From NCBI GenBank assembly GCA_021741205.1, contig JAIOYI010000004.1, positions 62,001 to 126,000 of the forward strand: a stretch of DNA of 64,000 bases, in the 5' to 3' direction. A program made the position numbers and the translations under genes. Each line of letters begins with the position of its first letter. The first letter of the stretch is position 1. Below, piece by piece: positions 42,284 through 51,540 of this stretch. Source of the DNA: Emcibacter sp. (GTDB taxonomy: Bacteria > Pseudomonadota > Alphaproteobacteria > Sphingomonadales > Emcibacteraceae). The notes below the pieces were generated by a model, which worked only from the letters and a program-made list of their open reading frames with translations, did no database searches and was not told the DNA's origin.

Positions 42284-42955
42284 ATGAAGCGTTTTTCTAA
42301 GCAATGGATAAAATATCATTTTTATAACAATCGCTTGTCGCTATGGATCAAGAGCAGCCGTTTCCAAACCATATATATGGTTAAAGAAAATGATATTTTA
42401 GACCAAGACATCCTATACAATTTTAGCATCAACAGTATGGATCATATAAAATCTTTTCAGGAAACAGAAAGATGGCATGATTATCATATTTTTGTATCCA
42501 AGGCGGAAGAAAATATAGCCGCAGGCAATTATTGCATCACATTTGTTGAGAATAATATTTTGTCTTATTGTGGCTGGGTTGCTTGTGATGCTGTTCAAAG
42601 TAAATTTTCTTATATTGGACAAACGGTGAAATATCCTCCCAAGACGGTCACATCTTATTCCGTTTATACACATCCCTTATGCCGTGGCAAAGGATTGAGC
42701 AGGGAGGCCGCCAAATTTGTTGTAAAAACCTTCATCTCAGAAGGGAACCAAAACCAATTGGTTGCCGCTGTTGATGGTAACAATATTCCCGCCCATAGAT
42801 TTCATCTTTCCGCAGGCTTTGAAAGGATTGCGGTTTTATATACCCATTGCCTTATGGGGCGTAAAAAATACCATCTTGAAAATATTAAAAATTCTTTTGG
42901 GGCATTCTTAAAAGCCGATGAAGAGGCCGTTTGGATATTGGACAATAATGAATGA
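42284..42955 (+). CDS. GNAT family N-acetyltransferase
   Basis: A 223-residue protein with a GNAT core in its second half: V-Y-T-H-P-L-C-R-G-K-G-L-S carries the acetyl-CoA loop (R-G-K-G), and V-A-A-V-D-G-N-N-I-P-A-H-R-F-H is the later strand. The N-terminal half is not a known domain. Its stop overlaps the next ATG by four bases, so it is coupled to the ATP-grasp gene. The acceptor may be an amino sugar or amino-acid-like group of a surface glycan, by context only. Confidence 0.75.
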   Translation: MKRFSKQWIKYHFYNNRLSLWIKSSRFQTIYMVKENDILDQDILYNFSINSMDHIKSFQETERWHDYHIFVSKAEENIAAGNYCITFVENNILSYCGWVACDAVQSKFSYIGQTVKYPPKTVTSYSVYTHPLCRGKGLSREAAKFVVKTFISEGNQNQLVAAVDGNNIPAHRFHLSAGFERIAVLYTHCLMGRKKYHLENIKNSFGAFLKADEEAVWILDNNE

Positions 42956-44154
42956 TAAATATTCTCGTTCCGGAGGCGCATACACGGGCGAATATTGCTG
43001 CTATTCGTTCATTGGGTCGTGCGGGCTATAGTGTTCACGCCTGTTCCTATCAAAAAAATGCTTTGGGTTTAAAATCAAATTATGTGACATATGCCGTGAT
43101 ACAACCCGATTATTCCGCACCTGAATATCTTGATTGGCTAGAAGATTATATTCGTCATCATGACATTAAAATGATTGTACCAACGGGTAATTTCCTTAAT
43201 AGCATTCGTTCCCATTTTGAAAAATTCAAACATCTCCTGCCTGTGAGTCAAAATCCCGATATTTTATACAAATTTTTTGGCAAAACCGACATTGTTGATT
43301 GCTATCAAAAGGCACCGTCCGAATTGCATTTGATGGATCATCATCCAGACTCTGTCATTATTGATATAAAAAATGATGATGTAAAAATTCCTAAGGAAAC
43401 ACCGTTTGGTTATTTTGTAAAATTTGAAGATCGGGTTGAAAATGTCTCTGATGAGGAAAATATCCCTGAGTTGAATTTTGCCAAAAATCCCGCCGAGGTT
43501 AGGGAGATAATTGATAATGCCCGTCATGTTTGGCAAACTGCATTAATCCAGAGCGGTTGTACGGGGCGCCAAGTAGGGGTCAGCATTTTGATGGATAAGG
43601 GCGAGGCCTTAGCGGTTTCCTGTGTTAGAGATGTGCATTTGAAGCCCCATAGTAAGGGAACCATGTCCTTAAGAGAAACCTGTTGGTATGAGGATATCGT
43701 TAGTGATGCCATCAAAAGATTACGCTTTCTTGATTGGCAGGGCTGTGCGATGGTTGAATATCGGCGAGAGGAAAATGGCAATTTCACCCTTATTGAAATT
43801 AATGCCCGCTATTGGCAGTATCTTCATCTGGATATAAAAAGTGGTGTCGACTTCCCCAAATATCAGGCAGAATGGTTTTTGGAGGGTAAAAAGGAATTTA
43901 CCTATCGCCCCATTTTGGGCACAAAGTCCCGAGATACATGGCCGGGGGAGGTGGCATGGGCCACCAATGAACTAAGAGATAGTTCAAATGCGGGACTAAG
44001 GAAACTAAGGGTTATTGAGAAATTTATCGCAGGATTTATCTTGTATGATGATGACTTTAATTTCACAGGGGACAGAAAATTGTATTTTTATAATTTCCTG
44101 AAATATATAAAAAGTGAATTTACAGCATTAATCCATAAAACCCATGTGGGTTGA
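42952..44154 (+). CDS. ATP-grasp superfamily ligase
   Basis: A 400-residue ATP-grasp protein. It starts with a nucleotide-binding-like strand (I-N-I-L-V-P-E-A-H-T-R-A), has a central lid region, and near residue 263 shows C-A-M-V-E-Y-R followed by L-I-E-I-N-A-R-Y-W, where E and N are the metal ligands. Members join a carboxylate to an amine or thiol through an acyl-phosphate. The substrate is unknown. Coupling to GNAT and proximity to Wzx suggest glycan decoration. Confidence 0.75.
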   Translation: MINILVPEAHTRANIAAIRSLGRAGYSVHACSYQKNALGLKSNYVTYAVIQPDYSAPEYLDWLEDYIRHHDIKMIVPTGNFLNSIRSHFEKFKHLLPVSQNPDILYKFFGKTDIVDCYQKAPSELHLMDHHPDSVIIDIKNDDVKIPKETPFGYFVKFEDRVENVSDEENIPELNFAKNPAEVREIIDNARHVWQTALIQSGCTGRQVGVSILMDKGEALAVSCVRDVHLKPHSKGTMSLRETCWYEDIVSDAIKRLRFLDWQGCAMVEYRREENGNFTLIEINARYWQYLHLDIKSGVDFPKYQAEWFLEGKKEFTYRPILGTKSRDTWPGEVAWATNELRDSSNAGLRKLRVIEKFIAGFILYDDDFNFTGDRKLYFYNFLKYIKSEFTALIHKTHVG

Positions 44155-44317
44155 GGGCATTTTTTTAAAATGAATTTTCACAAGACATTTTTTAACTTTT
44201 AAAAAAATATTTTATAGAATAATTTTATATATAAGGGATATTCTTTATTTTCTTTTTATCATATATCCCTACAACAGGGTATTAAAGTTTAATGCAGTAA
44301 GGCGTATCTAAAATAGT

Positions 44318-45823
44318 ATGAGCGAAACCGCAAAAAATAATGATGATATAGATCTATCCAGTACCATGATACGGGGTTCAATTTGGATGCTCAGTATGAA
44401 TTGGCTGGTTCGTATTCTTGGCATTATCAGCACATCTATTCTTGCAAGACTCTTGGTTCCAGAAGACTTTGGTCTAATGGCTATGGTCATGGTTATCGAA
44501 GGAATTACGTGCGCTTTCTTAGACTTTGGAGTTATTTTTGCTCTCATTCAGAAGAAGAATGCAGAACGAAGACATTATGATAGCGGTTGGACAATACGGA
44601 TCATTCAATCCTTTACTATTGCTTTTATTTTAGCATCCTCTGCCCCGTTAATTTCTTCTTTTTATGGCGAGGAGAGACTGAATATATTGGTTATTATAAT
44701 CGCCCTTTCTATTGCTGTAGGAGGTTTTGAAAATATTGGTACGGTTCTTTTCAGAAAGAACATGGATTATAAGAAAGATTTTATTTTTAATATCACAAAG
44801 AAAATGCTGTCGGTTATTTTTGTCCTATCCTTAGCCGTCTATTTTCGTAACTATTATGCCTTTGCAGTGGGTATTCTCCTGAATAGTATCGCTCTGGTTA
44901 TTCTTAGTTTTATTCTAAGTCCATATCGACCAAAATTAACGATGAAGGGCGCCAAAGATATATGGTCTTTCTCCCAATGGAACATGCTAAAGGGCATAGC
45001 CCAATATCTTTATATGCAGGGCGATAAACTCATTGTTGGTAAAGTTTCCAGTGCTCAAGATCTTGGCTTTTACGTTGTTGGTAAGGAAATATCATCTCTT
45101 GCATCCACTGAAATTATTTCACCATTAGGCCGTGCCTTGGTTCCTGGATTTTCTGTCATCCAACATGATATTGAACGTGTGCGGAGCGGATTCTTAAAAT
45201 CTTTTTCTGCCATGCTTTTGATCGCCCTTCCCGTTGGTGTGGGCATTTTTGCCATTTCAGCAGATGCCATTCCTATACTTTTAGGGGATGGATGGGATGA
45301 TGCTATCCCTTTGTTGCAAGCGTTGTGTCTATTTGCGGTGACACGGGTTCTCTCTGATTTTGCCGGAAATATTATTATTGTGGTGGGGAAAATAAAAATT
45401 TCTTCTTTTCTGTCATGGCTGGAACTGATTATCTTTTTCTCTCTTGTTTATCCCGCTTTTCTATGGAATGGCATTATAGGGATTGCTTTTGCCCGTGTTC
45501 TTACAGGCTGTTTTTCCGTTCTGTTTAATTTAAGCGTTTTGTCCCACCTCATTAAAACAACAGTTTTAAATTATTTTATGGCGATGTATCGCCCTGTACT
45601 GGCCGTGGCATTTATGATGGTTGGTATAGAAATGACCCATATCGCCTTATTGCAAGGTACCCCATATGAAGTCAGTATATTTTCACTTTTATTAAAAATT
45701 ATTGTTGGAGGCCTAGTCTATGTCATTTCGGCACTGACATTATGGGCTGTCACGGGTAAGGTTGAGGGTATCGAGAAAATAATTATACACGCTGTCATTT
45801 CTAAAATTAAACGCCCTTCGTAA
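44318..45823 (+). CDS. Wzx-type flippase (MOP superfamily)
   Basis: A 501-residue protein with about 12-14 membrane helices. The N-terminal pattern M-I-R-G-S-I-W-M-L and A-R-L-L-V-P-E-D-F-G-L-M-A is typical of the PST/Wzx exporters of lipid-linked sugars. It should flip an undecaprenyl-linked repeat across the inner membrane. It lies 163 bases after the ATP-grasp gene. No polymerase or glycosyltransferase is adjacent in this window. Confidence 0.85.
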   Translation: MSETAKNNDDIDLSSTMIRGSIWMLSMNWLVRILGIISTSILARLLVPEDFGLMAMVMVIEGITCAFLDFGVIFALIQKKNAERRHYDSGWTIRIIQSFTIAFILASSAPLISSFYGEERLNILVIIIALSIAVGGFENIGTVLFRKNMDYKKDFIFNITKKMLSVIFVLSLAVYFRNYYAFAVGILLNSIALVILSFILSPYRPKLTMKGAKDIWSFSQWNMLKGIAQYLYMQGDKLIVGKVSSAQDLGFYVVGKEISSLASTEIISPLGRALVPGFSVIQHDIERVRSGFLKSFSAMLLIALPVGVGIFAISADAIPILLGDGWDDAIPLLQALCLFAVTRVLSDFAGNIIIVVGKIKISSFLSWLELIIFFSLVYPAFLWNGIIGIAFARVLTGCFSVLFNLSVLSHLIKTTVLNYFMAMYRPVLAVAFMMVGIEMTHIALLQGTPYEVSIFSLLLKIIVGGLVYVISALTLWAVTGKVEGIEKIIIHAVISKIKRPS

Positions 45824-45890
45824 TTGACGATAAGAAAGCCTGTAAAATCATCATGGGTTGTGATCTGGTTATAGTTTGCGTTGTGGGATG

Positions 45891-46982
45891 TTAGGCAAGC
45901 ATATCATACATGTCTAGGGGCGTTTTGTGCTCTCCGCCGATTTCATTGATAAAGAAATCATAAAATTGATCCATATCTTGTAAAAATATTTCAAGTTCCT
46001 TGGTATTTGTAACGTAAGGTGTACCGCCAATTAATAATGAAGAACTATGATATGAATAATTAAAATGATATTGTCCAATATGGATCATTTTTCGAACCAT
46101 TCGGGTAATATCCTTAATATGAATTCCCTCTGATGTTAACGGAATGCGTTCTAAAAGTCGGGTATTAGCAAGTCCTCCAGCAACAAATGCCCGGAACCCA
46201 GTGGCGCCTGCAATTTTTGGATAGAGGAAACGTCCCCATCTTGCCAATAATCCATCATAACCACGAGAATTAGGCAGTTCGAGGATTTTTACCCCGTCAA
46301 CATCAAACCAGTAAGGTTGGGTTGGTAATCCAATAAAATTTGGTCCATGATCATGAGAAAAATTGGTATCTGCGATAACGCTGACATCAACTTTATAATC
46401 AAGTTCCTTTAATATACGCGCGGTATTTGGGCCTGCTCCATATCGTCCAGCTTTAAATATCTTTGGACGCTGGCCAGTTTTTTCTTCTATGGCATTGGTC
46501 AGGGTTTCTATCTTTTCCTTTTCTATGTCATAAGGCAAATTACCCGCATAGGAATTATACCGATTAACTTCCTCAACATAGGGAGGGGATACCCAAGGAT
46601 GAAGATGAGTGCCGATAAGGCATTCCCCCTTATCCGCCCAGTCTTTTAAAACGCCAATGGCTTCGTCATTTTCAACCACTGGATAATCAACGCAATAGGT
46701 TGGTACAATCCCATATTTCTTAAAAATATTTTGCGCCAAATGTTGAGAAGAGATATTATGAACAGATCTGCTTTTTCGATTGAAATCTTCAGACCAGTTA
46801 AATTCCTCTTCCGTATCAATGACCACTGTTAATAATGGCTTTGACCTAAAACAATGTGCTTTATTTTTCTTAGAAAACAAAAAGACACTCCAAATACATA
46901 TAATTAATATGATTACAATAAATAAATATAATAAACATTTGATTACAGAAAATAAGATTTTTCCCTGAATATAGATATACAT
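45891..46982 (-). CDS. WalW-like polysaccharide deacetylase
   Basis: A 363-residue protein with an N-terminal membrane helix (residues ~14-32) and a NodB-like domain of the WalW type: V-V-I-D-T-E-E-E-F-N-W gives the acidic first motif, G-T-H-L-H-P-W the His motif, and F-K-A-G-R-Y-G-A the third. The variant D-x-E-E first motif differs from the standard D-D. It is the second deacetylase of the glycan set and converges with the flippase gene. Confidence 0.8.
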   Translation of the reverse strand: MYIYIQGKILFSVIKCLLYLFIVIILIICIWSVFLFSKKNKAHCFRSKPLLTVVIDTEEEFNWSEDFNRKSRSVHNISSQHLAQNIFKKYGIVPTYCVDYPVVENDEAIGVLKDWADKGECLIGTHLHPWVSPPYVEEVNRYNSYAGNLPYDIEKEKIETLTNAIEEKTGQRPKIFKAGRYGAGPNTARILKELDYKVDVSVIADTNFSHDHGPNFIGLPTQPYWFDVDGVKILELPNSRGYDGLLARWGRFLYPKIAGATGFRAFVAGGLANTRLLERIPLTSEGIHIKDITRMVRKMIHIGQYHFNYSYHSSSLLIGGTPYVTNTKELEIFLQDMDQFYDFFINEIGGEHKTPLDMYDMLA

Positions 46983-47161
46983 TATTTTCCACGATTGAGT
47001 ATCTCTATTTCTTTCTTATTTCTTTATTTTGCGAATGTTTTTAATAAACCCGTATACTATAGCCTTAAATTCAATTTATGATCTCCTTAATTCATAGGTC
47101 AACAGATCAACATAATTTGGAAAATATCTAGTTAATGGCATATGGGTCTGATGAGGGTTTC

Positions 47162-47190
47162 TTGACATAGACTTGGAAAATGCATAAAGT
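47162..47190 (+). promoter_or_regulatory. Sigma-70-type promoter for the secreted pair
   Basis: TTGACA is a perfect -35 hexamer; 17 bases later TAAAGT matches four of six -10 positions. It lies 82 bases before the small secreted gene. Confidence 0.5.
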
Positions 47191-47271
47191 TTTATATATG
47201 AACAATTTGAGTATGGTATGGATTCAATTCAATCATCATTCATATGGTTTGATCATAAATATAAGGAAAAT

Positions 47272-47550
47272 ATGATGAACAGAATCGCAATCCTATTACT
47301 TGTTATGGTTTCTTTCGTTGTCTTTGGGGGGATATCAAAGGCAAATGAAACCGATAAAAAATTTTACAGTCGGTTATCACAACTTAACGATGAAATAAGA
47401 GCAATAGATGGAGGAACATCTGTAAAAGGTACAGCCTGCGAAGCACGGTTAACAATTTTAATAAATGAATTCCCTGATTTATATTTACAGAATTACGTTT
47501 GTGAACCCGATTCAAACGGGACAGCTCAAATCATGCTAAGGCAGTGGTAA
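47272..47550 (+). CDS. Small secreted protein of unknown function
   Basis: A 92-residue protein with a clean signal peptide (I-A-I-L-L-L-V-M-V-S-F-V-V-F-G-G-I-S-K-A). The mature ~70 residues include two Cys (T-A-C-E-A-R and Y-V-C-E-P), likely a disulphide, and a helical start. AAGGAAAA stands just upstream of tandem ATG codons (47272, 47275). I recognise no family. It is followed after 46 bases by the lectin-WD40 gene, so the two probably form an operon and work together. Confidence 0.7.
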   Translation: MMNRIAILLLVMVSFVVFGGISKANETDKKFYSRLSQLNDEIRAIDGGTSVKGTACEARLTILINEFPDLYLQNYVCEPDSNGTAQIMLRQW

Positions 47551-47596
47551 AATTCAGGTAAAGACGGCAATATCATAAATTAATAAGAGATGACGT

Positions 47597-50500
47597 ATGG
47601 TTAAGAAAATTATTTCCTTTATAGCTTTTGTGACAATCTTAGCTCAAGCCAGCGTCATGATAGGTATGGGGCTCGCCAATGGGGCCCCTCAAAGCACTTA
47701 TGGTAGAATTGTTATAGGACACAGTCAAAAATGTCTTGATGTACCAAATGGTACGACCGATGATAATATCCCTATCAATCAATTTCAGTGTGATGGCTCA
47801 CCAGAGCAGAACTTCACTCTTATGGATGTGGGGGGCGGTTATTTTCGTATTGTAGCCTCCCATAGCGGTAAGTGTCTTGATGTGCCGAACGCTATGATGA
47901 ACGATAATATAACCATCAATCAAACGCAGTGTGATTATTCTCCCGAACAGAGCTTTAAGCTCGTTCCCGTTGGTAACGATTATTATAATGTTGTGGCAAA
48001 GCACAGTGGCAAATGCGTCAATGTGTGGAATGGCTCAAATGACGACAACGCCGCAATCACCCAGCAACAATGCGACGGACAACAATATCAGATGTTTTGG
48101 TTCGCAGCATTGCCCGCAACAAACACGGTGCAGTCAACGCAGCAACAATCCACACAACAACAATCAAATCAGCAGCAGCTCGCCCAACAACAACTAGCCC
48201 AGCAAAAATTGGCGCAGCAGCAGCTCGCTCAACAACAACTCGCTCAACAACAACTAGCCCAGCAAAAATTGGCGCAGCAGCAGCTCGCTCAACAACAACT
48301 CGCCCAACAAAAATTGGCGCAACAACAACTCGCCCAGCAGAAATTGGCCCAACAACAGCAACAACAGCAACAGCAAATCCAAACTGGTGGGGTGATCAGT
48401 AGGCTGACGGAAATGCTTAATGTTAGTACCGAGACACAGACCATCGCCATTAGCCCGAATAGCTTGCGCATGGTCAGCGGGGGATGGGATAATATTCTCA
48501 CAATCTGGGATACCTCTGGCTCTTCATTGATCAAGGCCTTGACGATCCCGCTTCGGGGTCGTGGTGATTTGCTGCTTGATACGGCCTTCAGCCCAGACAG
48601 CAAGCGGATCGTGACGGGAAGCCGTCAAAATGGTGCTACCCTCGAAACAACCGTTCATGTGTGGGATGCTTATTCGGGGGCAGAGCTATTGGTTCTTCAG
48701 GGTGCTCCTGCTGAATTTTGTCGTGATGTGGCCTATGATCCAAGAGCACTCTATATTGCGGCTGGTTGCTTTAATCAGACGAGCGGGAAAAGCACACTTT
48801 ATATTTGGGATGCGAATACAGGTGCTCAATTATTGAATATTGATGGCGTGGCGGGTCCCGTGGTGTTTAGCCCTGACGGTAAACGTCTTACGGGCGGAAA
48901 TGGCCATGCTCAGACATTAAAACTGTTTGACATGGATACGGGCAATGAACTCATGACCCTTCAGGGAAGCGGCGTCGGAGGATTTCAGAGTGCAGTCTTT
49001 AATGCCAATAGCACCAGCATTTTGACCGGCAACGGTAATGGTACAATGACATTTTGGAATGCAAGCACTGGGCAAGAGATTATAAACTTTTTTGCCCATA
49101 CAAATGCAGTTAATGATGTTGCGGTCAGCTCGGACAACAGCCGTTTTGTCAGTGCAGGCGAAGATGGGACTCTTATATTATGGGATGGGAATTCAGGCCA
49201 AAAGCTCGCAACCTACAAGAATACGAAAGCCATCAGATCCGTGAGTATCACTGCCGATAACAAGCATATTATTGCGGGCGGTGATGATAATATGCTCAGA
49301 ATATTTGCTGATGGTGCCGTTGCCAGCACATCGCAAACAGGAACCCAAACAACCTTAGCCCAGCAGCAGCTCGCTCAACAGCAGCTCGCTCAACAACAAC
49401 TCGCTCAACAGCAGCTCGCTCAACAGCAACTCGCTCAACAGCAACTCGCTCAACAGCAACTCGCTCAACAACAGCAAGTCTCAACCGCGAGCAGCAATAA
49501 TTTGCCCGTGACTCAGTCCACAAGAGCCTACCTTCTCTATAACGATACCGCCAATAAGCTTTTCTTTGACACCTATGATCCCACCAGAGGAACATGGATG
49601 CCCATCAGCCTTGATCCTCATATGCAAATTGAAGTTGTTGGCATGACAATGGGCTCAGGAGGGCTTCAGGTGCGCATAGAAACCCAAGGTAAAGGGTATA
49701 ATCAATATGGCATGGAAGTGGGCGGCAGCTATCGTCTTTATGCCAATCCCCAAACCGGCATGTGGGACGTTAGCACAACACAGGCACCAAATGCTGTTGC
49801 GGTAGCCGCCGCCCAACAACAAGCTCAACAACAAGCTCAGCAGCAAACACAACAACAAAACCAACAACAGCTAGCGCAACAACAGAAAATTCAGCAGCTG
49901 CAGCAGCAATTGGCGCAACAGCAACAAGCGCAACAGCAGGGGCAAGTATCCAATGATCCATTAGCCAATGATCCCTATGTGCAAGCAAATATAGCTGCGG
50001 AAAAACTAAAATTACAGAGACTGACTCAGGGTCTGAATCCCGATGGTACGAAAAAGGAACCCGCTTGGGGGACTCCAGAGTATGACCTCTTGATGATAGA
50101 AAGAAGTAAACAACAGAAATATATTCGCATGGATAATGGGCCCCTTCCTGCGGTTGTTGCGCTTCATATTGAATATGTTGTTGCCAACAGGGTATCGAGG
50201 GGGACAGATACGGCGACGTCCGTTTTGTTTAATACTCTGGATATGGCCGTGAGCAAGATTGGCGGCAAGGCTGCTGGTGTTGGGGGGGCGTTGACTGTTG
50301 GTGCCCTGAGAGGCGTTGGCGTGAGCTTTGATGACTTATTGGGTTCAGACATTGTGGCTGGTAATGATGACCTGTTAATTAAGTTGGATAATATAGGGCA
50401 GTGGCCGCCGGCGTGGACGGGGTCCGATTCCATCTCAATTTCGAACGGGGAAAAAGTTGCTGTCCATATGTCATGGAATCTGCCGACAAATAGAGGTCAT

Positions 50501-50749
50501 CACATAGAACTTGAAGAGCGCGATTCTGCCAGCGACAATGATCACCTAGGATTTATTAGGTTTCCCGTTGGGAGCCTCAGGCCTGGGTTTGTTGAGGAAT
50601 ATGTGCTTCCCAATAGGAGTGAAGGAAGTCTGTATACGGTCAAGGTTTCTGTTACCAACCGTTTGGCAGATGAGCGAAATGGCTATGTCCACGCTTCTAT
50701 GTGGCACAACAATAAGGCCTATTGTTTCGCTGAGTTTGGCTGTAATTGA
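47597..50749 (+). CDS. Secreted lectin / LAQQQ-repeat / WD40 giant protein
   Basis: A 1050-residue exported protein of unusual build. Residues 1-30 are a signal peptide. Residues ~34-172 hold ricin-type beta-trefoil repeats, three copies of a K-C-L-D-V-P-N / Q-C-D pattern, a sugar-binding fold. Residues 195-254 are twelve LAQQQ/LAQQK units with Gln-rich flanks. Residues ~265-571 are WD40 blades (S-P-D-S-K-R-I-V-T-G, L-Y-I-W-D-A-N-T-G, L-I-L-W-D-G-N-S-G). Residues 587-626 are eight more LAQQQ units. A small beta domain (~641-728) and a third Gln tract (~737-783) follow, then a C-terminal region whose last ~130 residues (D-D-L-L-I-K-L-D-N, E-L-E-E-R-D-S-A-S-D-N-D-H-L-G) look like a C2-like beta sandwich. 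Two final Cys occur. No enzymatic site was seen. It could bind surface glycan and act as a scaffold. Confidence 0.8.
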   Translation: MVKKIISFIAFVTILAQASVMIGMGLANGAPQSTYGRIVIGHSQKCLDVPNGTTDDNIPINQFQCDGSPEQNFTLMDVGGGYFRIVASHSGKCLDVPNAMMNDNITINQTQCDYSPEQSFKLVPVGNDYYNVVAKHSGKCVNVWNGSNDDNAAITQQQCDGQQYQMFWFAALPATNTVQSTQQQSTQQQSNQQQLAQQQLAQQKLAQQQLAQQQLAQQQLAQQKLAQQQLAQQQLAQQKLAQQQLAQQKLAQQQQQQQQQIQTGGVISRLTEMLNVSTETQTIAISPNSLRMVSGGWDNILTIWDTSGSSLIKALTIPLRGRGDLLLDTAFSPDSKRIVTGSRQNGATLETTVHVWDAYSGAELLVLQGAPAEFCRDVAYDPRALYIAAGCFNQTSGKSTLYIWDANTGAQLLNIDGVAGPVVFSPDGKRLTGGNGHAQTLKLFDMDTGNELMTLQGSGVGGFQSAVFNANSTSILTGNGNGTMTFWNASTGQEIINFFAHTNAVNDVAVSSDNSRFVSAGEDGTLILWDGNSGQKLATYKNTKAIRSVSITADNKHIIAGGDDNMLRIFADGAVASTSQTGTQTTLAQQQLAQQQLAQQQLAQQQLAQQQLAQQQLAQQQLAQQQQVSTASSNNLPVTQSTRAYLLYNDTANKLFFDTYDPTRGTWMPISLDPHMQIEVVGMTMGSGGLQVRIETQGKGYNQYGMEVGGSYRLYANPQTGMWDVSTTQAPNAVAVAAAQQQAQQQAQQQTQQQNQQQLAQQQKIQQLQQQLAQQQQAQQQGQVSNDPLANDPYVQANIAAEKLKLQRLTQGLNPDGTKKEPAWGTPEYDLLMIERSKQQKYIRMDNGPLPAVVALHIEYVVANRVSRGTDTATSVLFNTLDMAVSKIGGKAAGVGGALTVGALRGVGVSFDDLLGSDIVAGNDDLLIKLDNIGQWPPAWTGSDSISISNGEKVAVHMSWNLPTNRGHHIELEERDSASDNDHLGFIRFPVGSLRPGFVEEYVLPNRSEGSLYTVKVSVTNRLADERNGYVHASMWHNNKAYCFAEFGCN
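48179..48358 (+). repeat. LAQQQ tandem tract 1 (15-nt units)
   Basis: Twelve 15-nt units encode LAQQQ or LAQQK. A higher 60-nt period is visible: 48181-48240 and 48241-48300 differ by one base. The near-identity shows recent tandem duplication. Gln codons mix CAA and CAG, so units are not all identical. Confidence 0.9.
49355..49474 (+). repeat. LAQQQ tandem tract 2 (15-nt units)
   Basis: Eight 15-nt units encode LAQQQ without the Lys variant of tract 1. Codons are CTC-GCT-CAA followed by CAG or CAA. It joins the WD40 part to the small beta domain. Confidence 0.9.
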
Positions 50750-51070
50750 ATGAGCCGATCCATGATCGGGTGTCAGCAAGACATTAGGACAGAACAATCA
50801 AGAGATTAGCAGCGGCTGATCTATTTGATTGCATTTAAGTTTGGCGTTGCGATGAAGTGTGCAAGTGTGATGCATGGTAATTGGGCAACTTTTGTCCATA
50901 TTTAGCTGCTCAAACCCTTAATCTAAGAATTTTTCTTTATATATAAAAAATATCTGTTACGCTAAAATTGACTTCGATCAAAGACTTTAGAAGATGTATT
51001 TATTAAGTATCTTTATATGAAGGGGTGTATCAACTTTTTCTAAATAATAATAACGCAGGAGAATTCTATT
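50750..51070. other. Intergenic gap before norC
   Basis: About 320 bases with no convincing gene. It holds a small perfect hairpin (CCGATC-CAT-GATCGG, 50755-50769) after the lectin-WD40 stop, which lacks a T-run, and the norC control region with an FNR-type box. The rest is A+T-rich with no repeats. Confidence 0.6.
50968..50981 (+). promoter_or_regulatory. FNR/DNR-type box before norC
   Basis: TTGAC-TTCG-ATCAA matches TTGAT-N4-ATCAA in nine of ten positions. Its centre is 96 bases before the norC ATG. A TAAGTA at 51004-51009 lies 22 bases after the box, the spacing expected for a -10 element at an FNR class II promoter. Confidence 0.65.
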
Positions 51071-51523
51071 ATGTCGGAAGGAATGACTAAGACTGCTGCC
51101 CGCAATATATTTTTTGGCGGGACAATTTTCTTTTTCGTTATATTCGTGGTTCTGACGGCTCAGAGCCATTTTTATATTCTGGAAGAGAGTACAGATGTGA
51201 GCACATTAACGGCATCTGTTGAAAGAGGCAAAAGGGTGTGGGAGGAAAACGCCTGTATCAATTGTCATACTTTATTTGGTGAGGGCGCTTATTTTGCCCC
51301 TGAACTTGGTAAGGTATGGGTGAAATTTGGTGGTGCGGATGATCCAGAAACGGGTCGTGAAACGCTCAAAGCATGGATGAACGCCATGCCAACAGGCATC
51401 GAAGGTCGCCGCCAAATGCCTCAATTTAATTTGACAGATCAAGAACATGAAGATCTTGCTGCATTTTTTGAGTGGATCAGTAGGGTTGACACCCAAAACT
51501 GGCCACCAAAGCCAGCAGAATAA
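51071..51523 (+). CDS. norC: Nitric oxide reductase subunit C
   Basis: A 150-residue membrane-anchored cytochrome c. One helix at residues ~13-30 is followed by the haem site C-I-N-C-H (62-66) and a distal Met in R-R-Q-M-P-Q. NorC takes electrons from periplasmic donors and passes them to NorB. AGGAGAATTC precedes the ATG. It opens norCBQD. Confidence 0.95.
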   Translation: MSEGMTKTAARNIFFGGTIFFFVIFVVLTAQSHFYILEESTDVSTLTASVERGKRVWEENACINCHTLFGEGAYFAPELGKVWVKFGGADDPETGRETLKAWMNAMPTGIEGRRQMPQFNLTDQEHEDLAAFFEWISRVDTQNWPPKPAE

Positions 51524-51540
51524 GGGAGTGGATTAATATT

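Noticed and set aside
48179-48358. Tandem repeats as a possible CRISPR array
   Set aside because: Units are contiguous 15-mers without spacers and lie in frame inside a coding region; no cas genes.
48289-48603. Minus-strand frame with a long Cys run
   Set aside because: The Cys run is the antisense of Gln codons in tract 1; nothing else supports a gene.
49296-49595. Minus-strand frame with repeated AVERV-type pentapeptides opposite LAQQQ tract 2
   Set aside because: It is the antisense of the 15-nt repeat in the real gene; no ribosome site, no signal, and it spans domain borders of the true protein.
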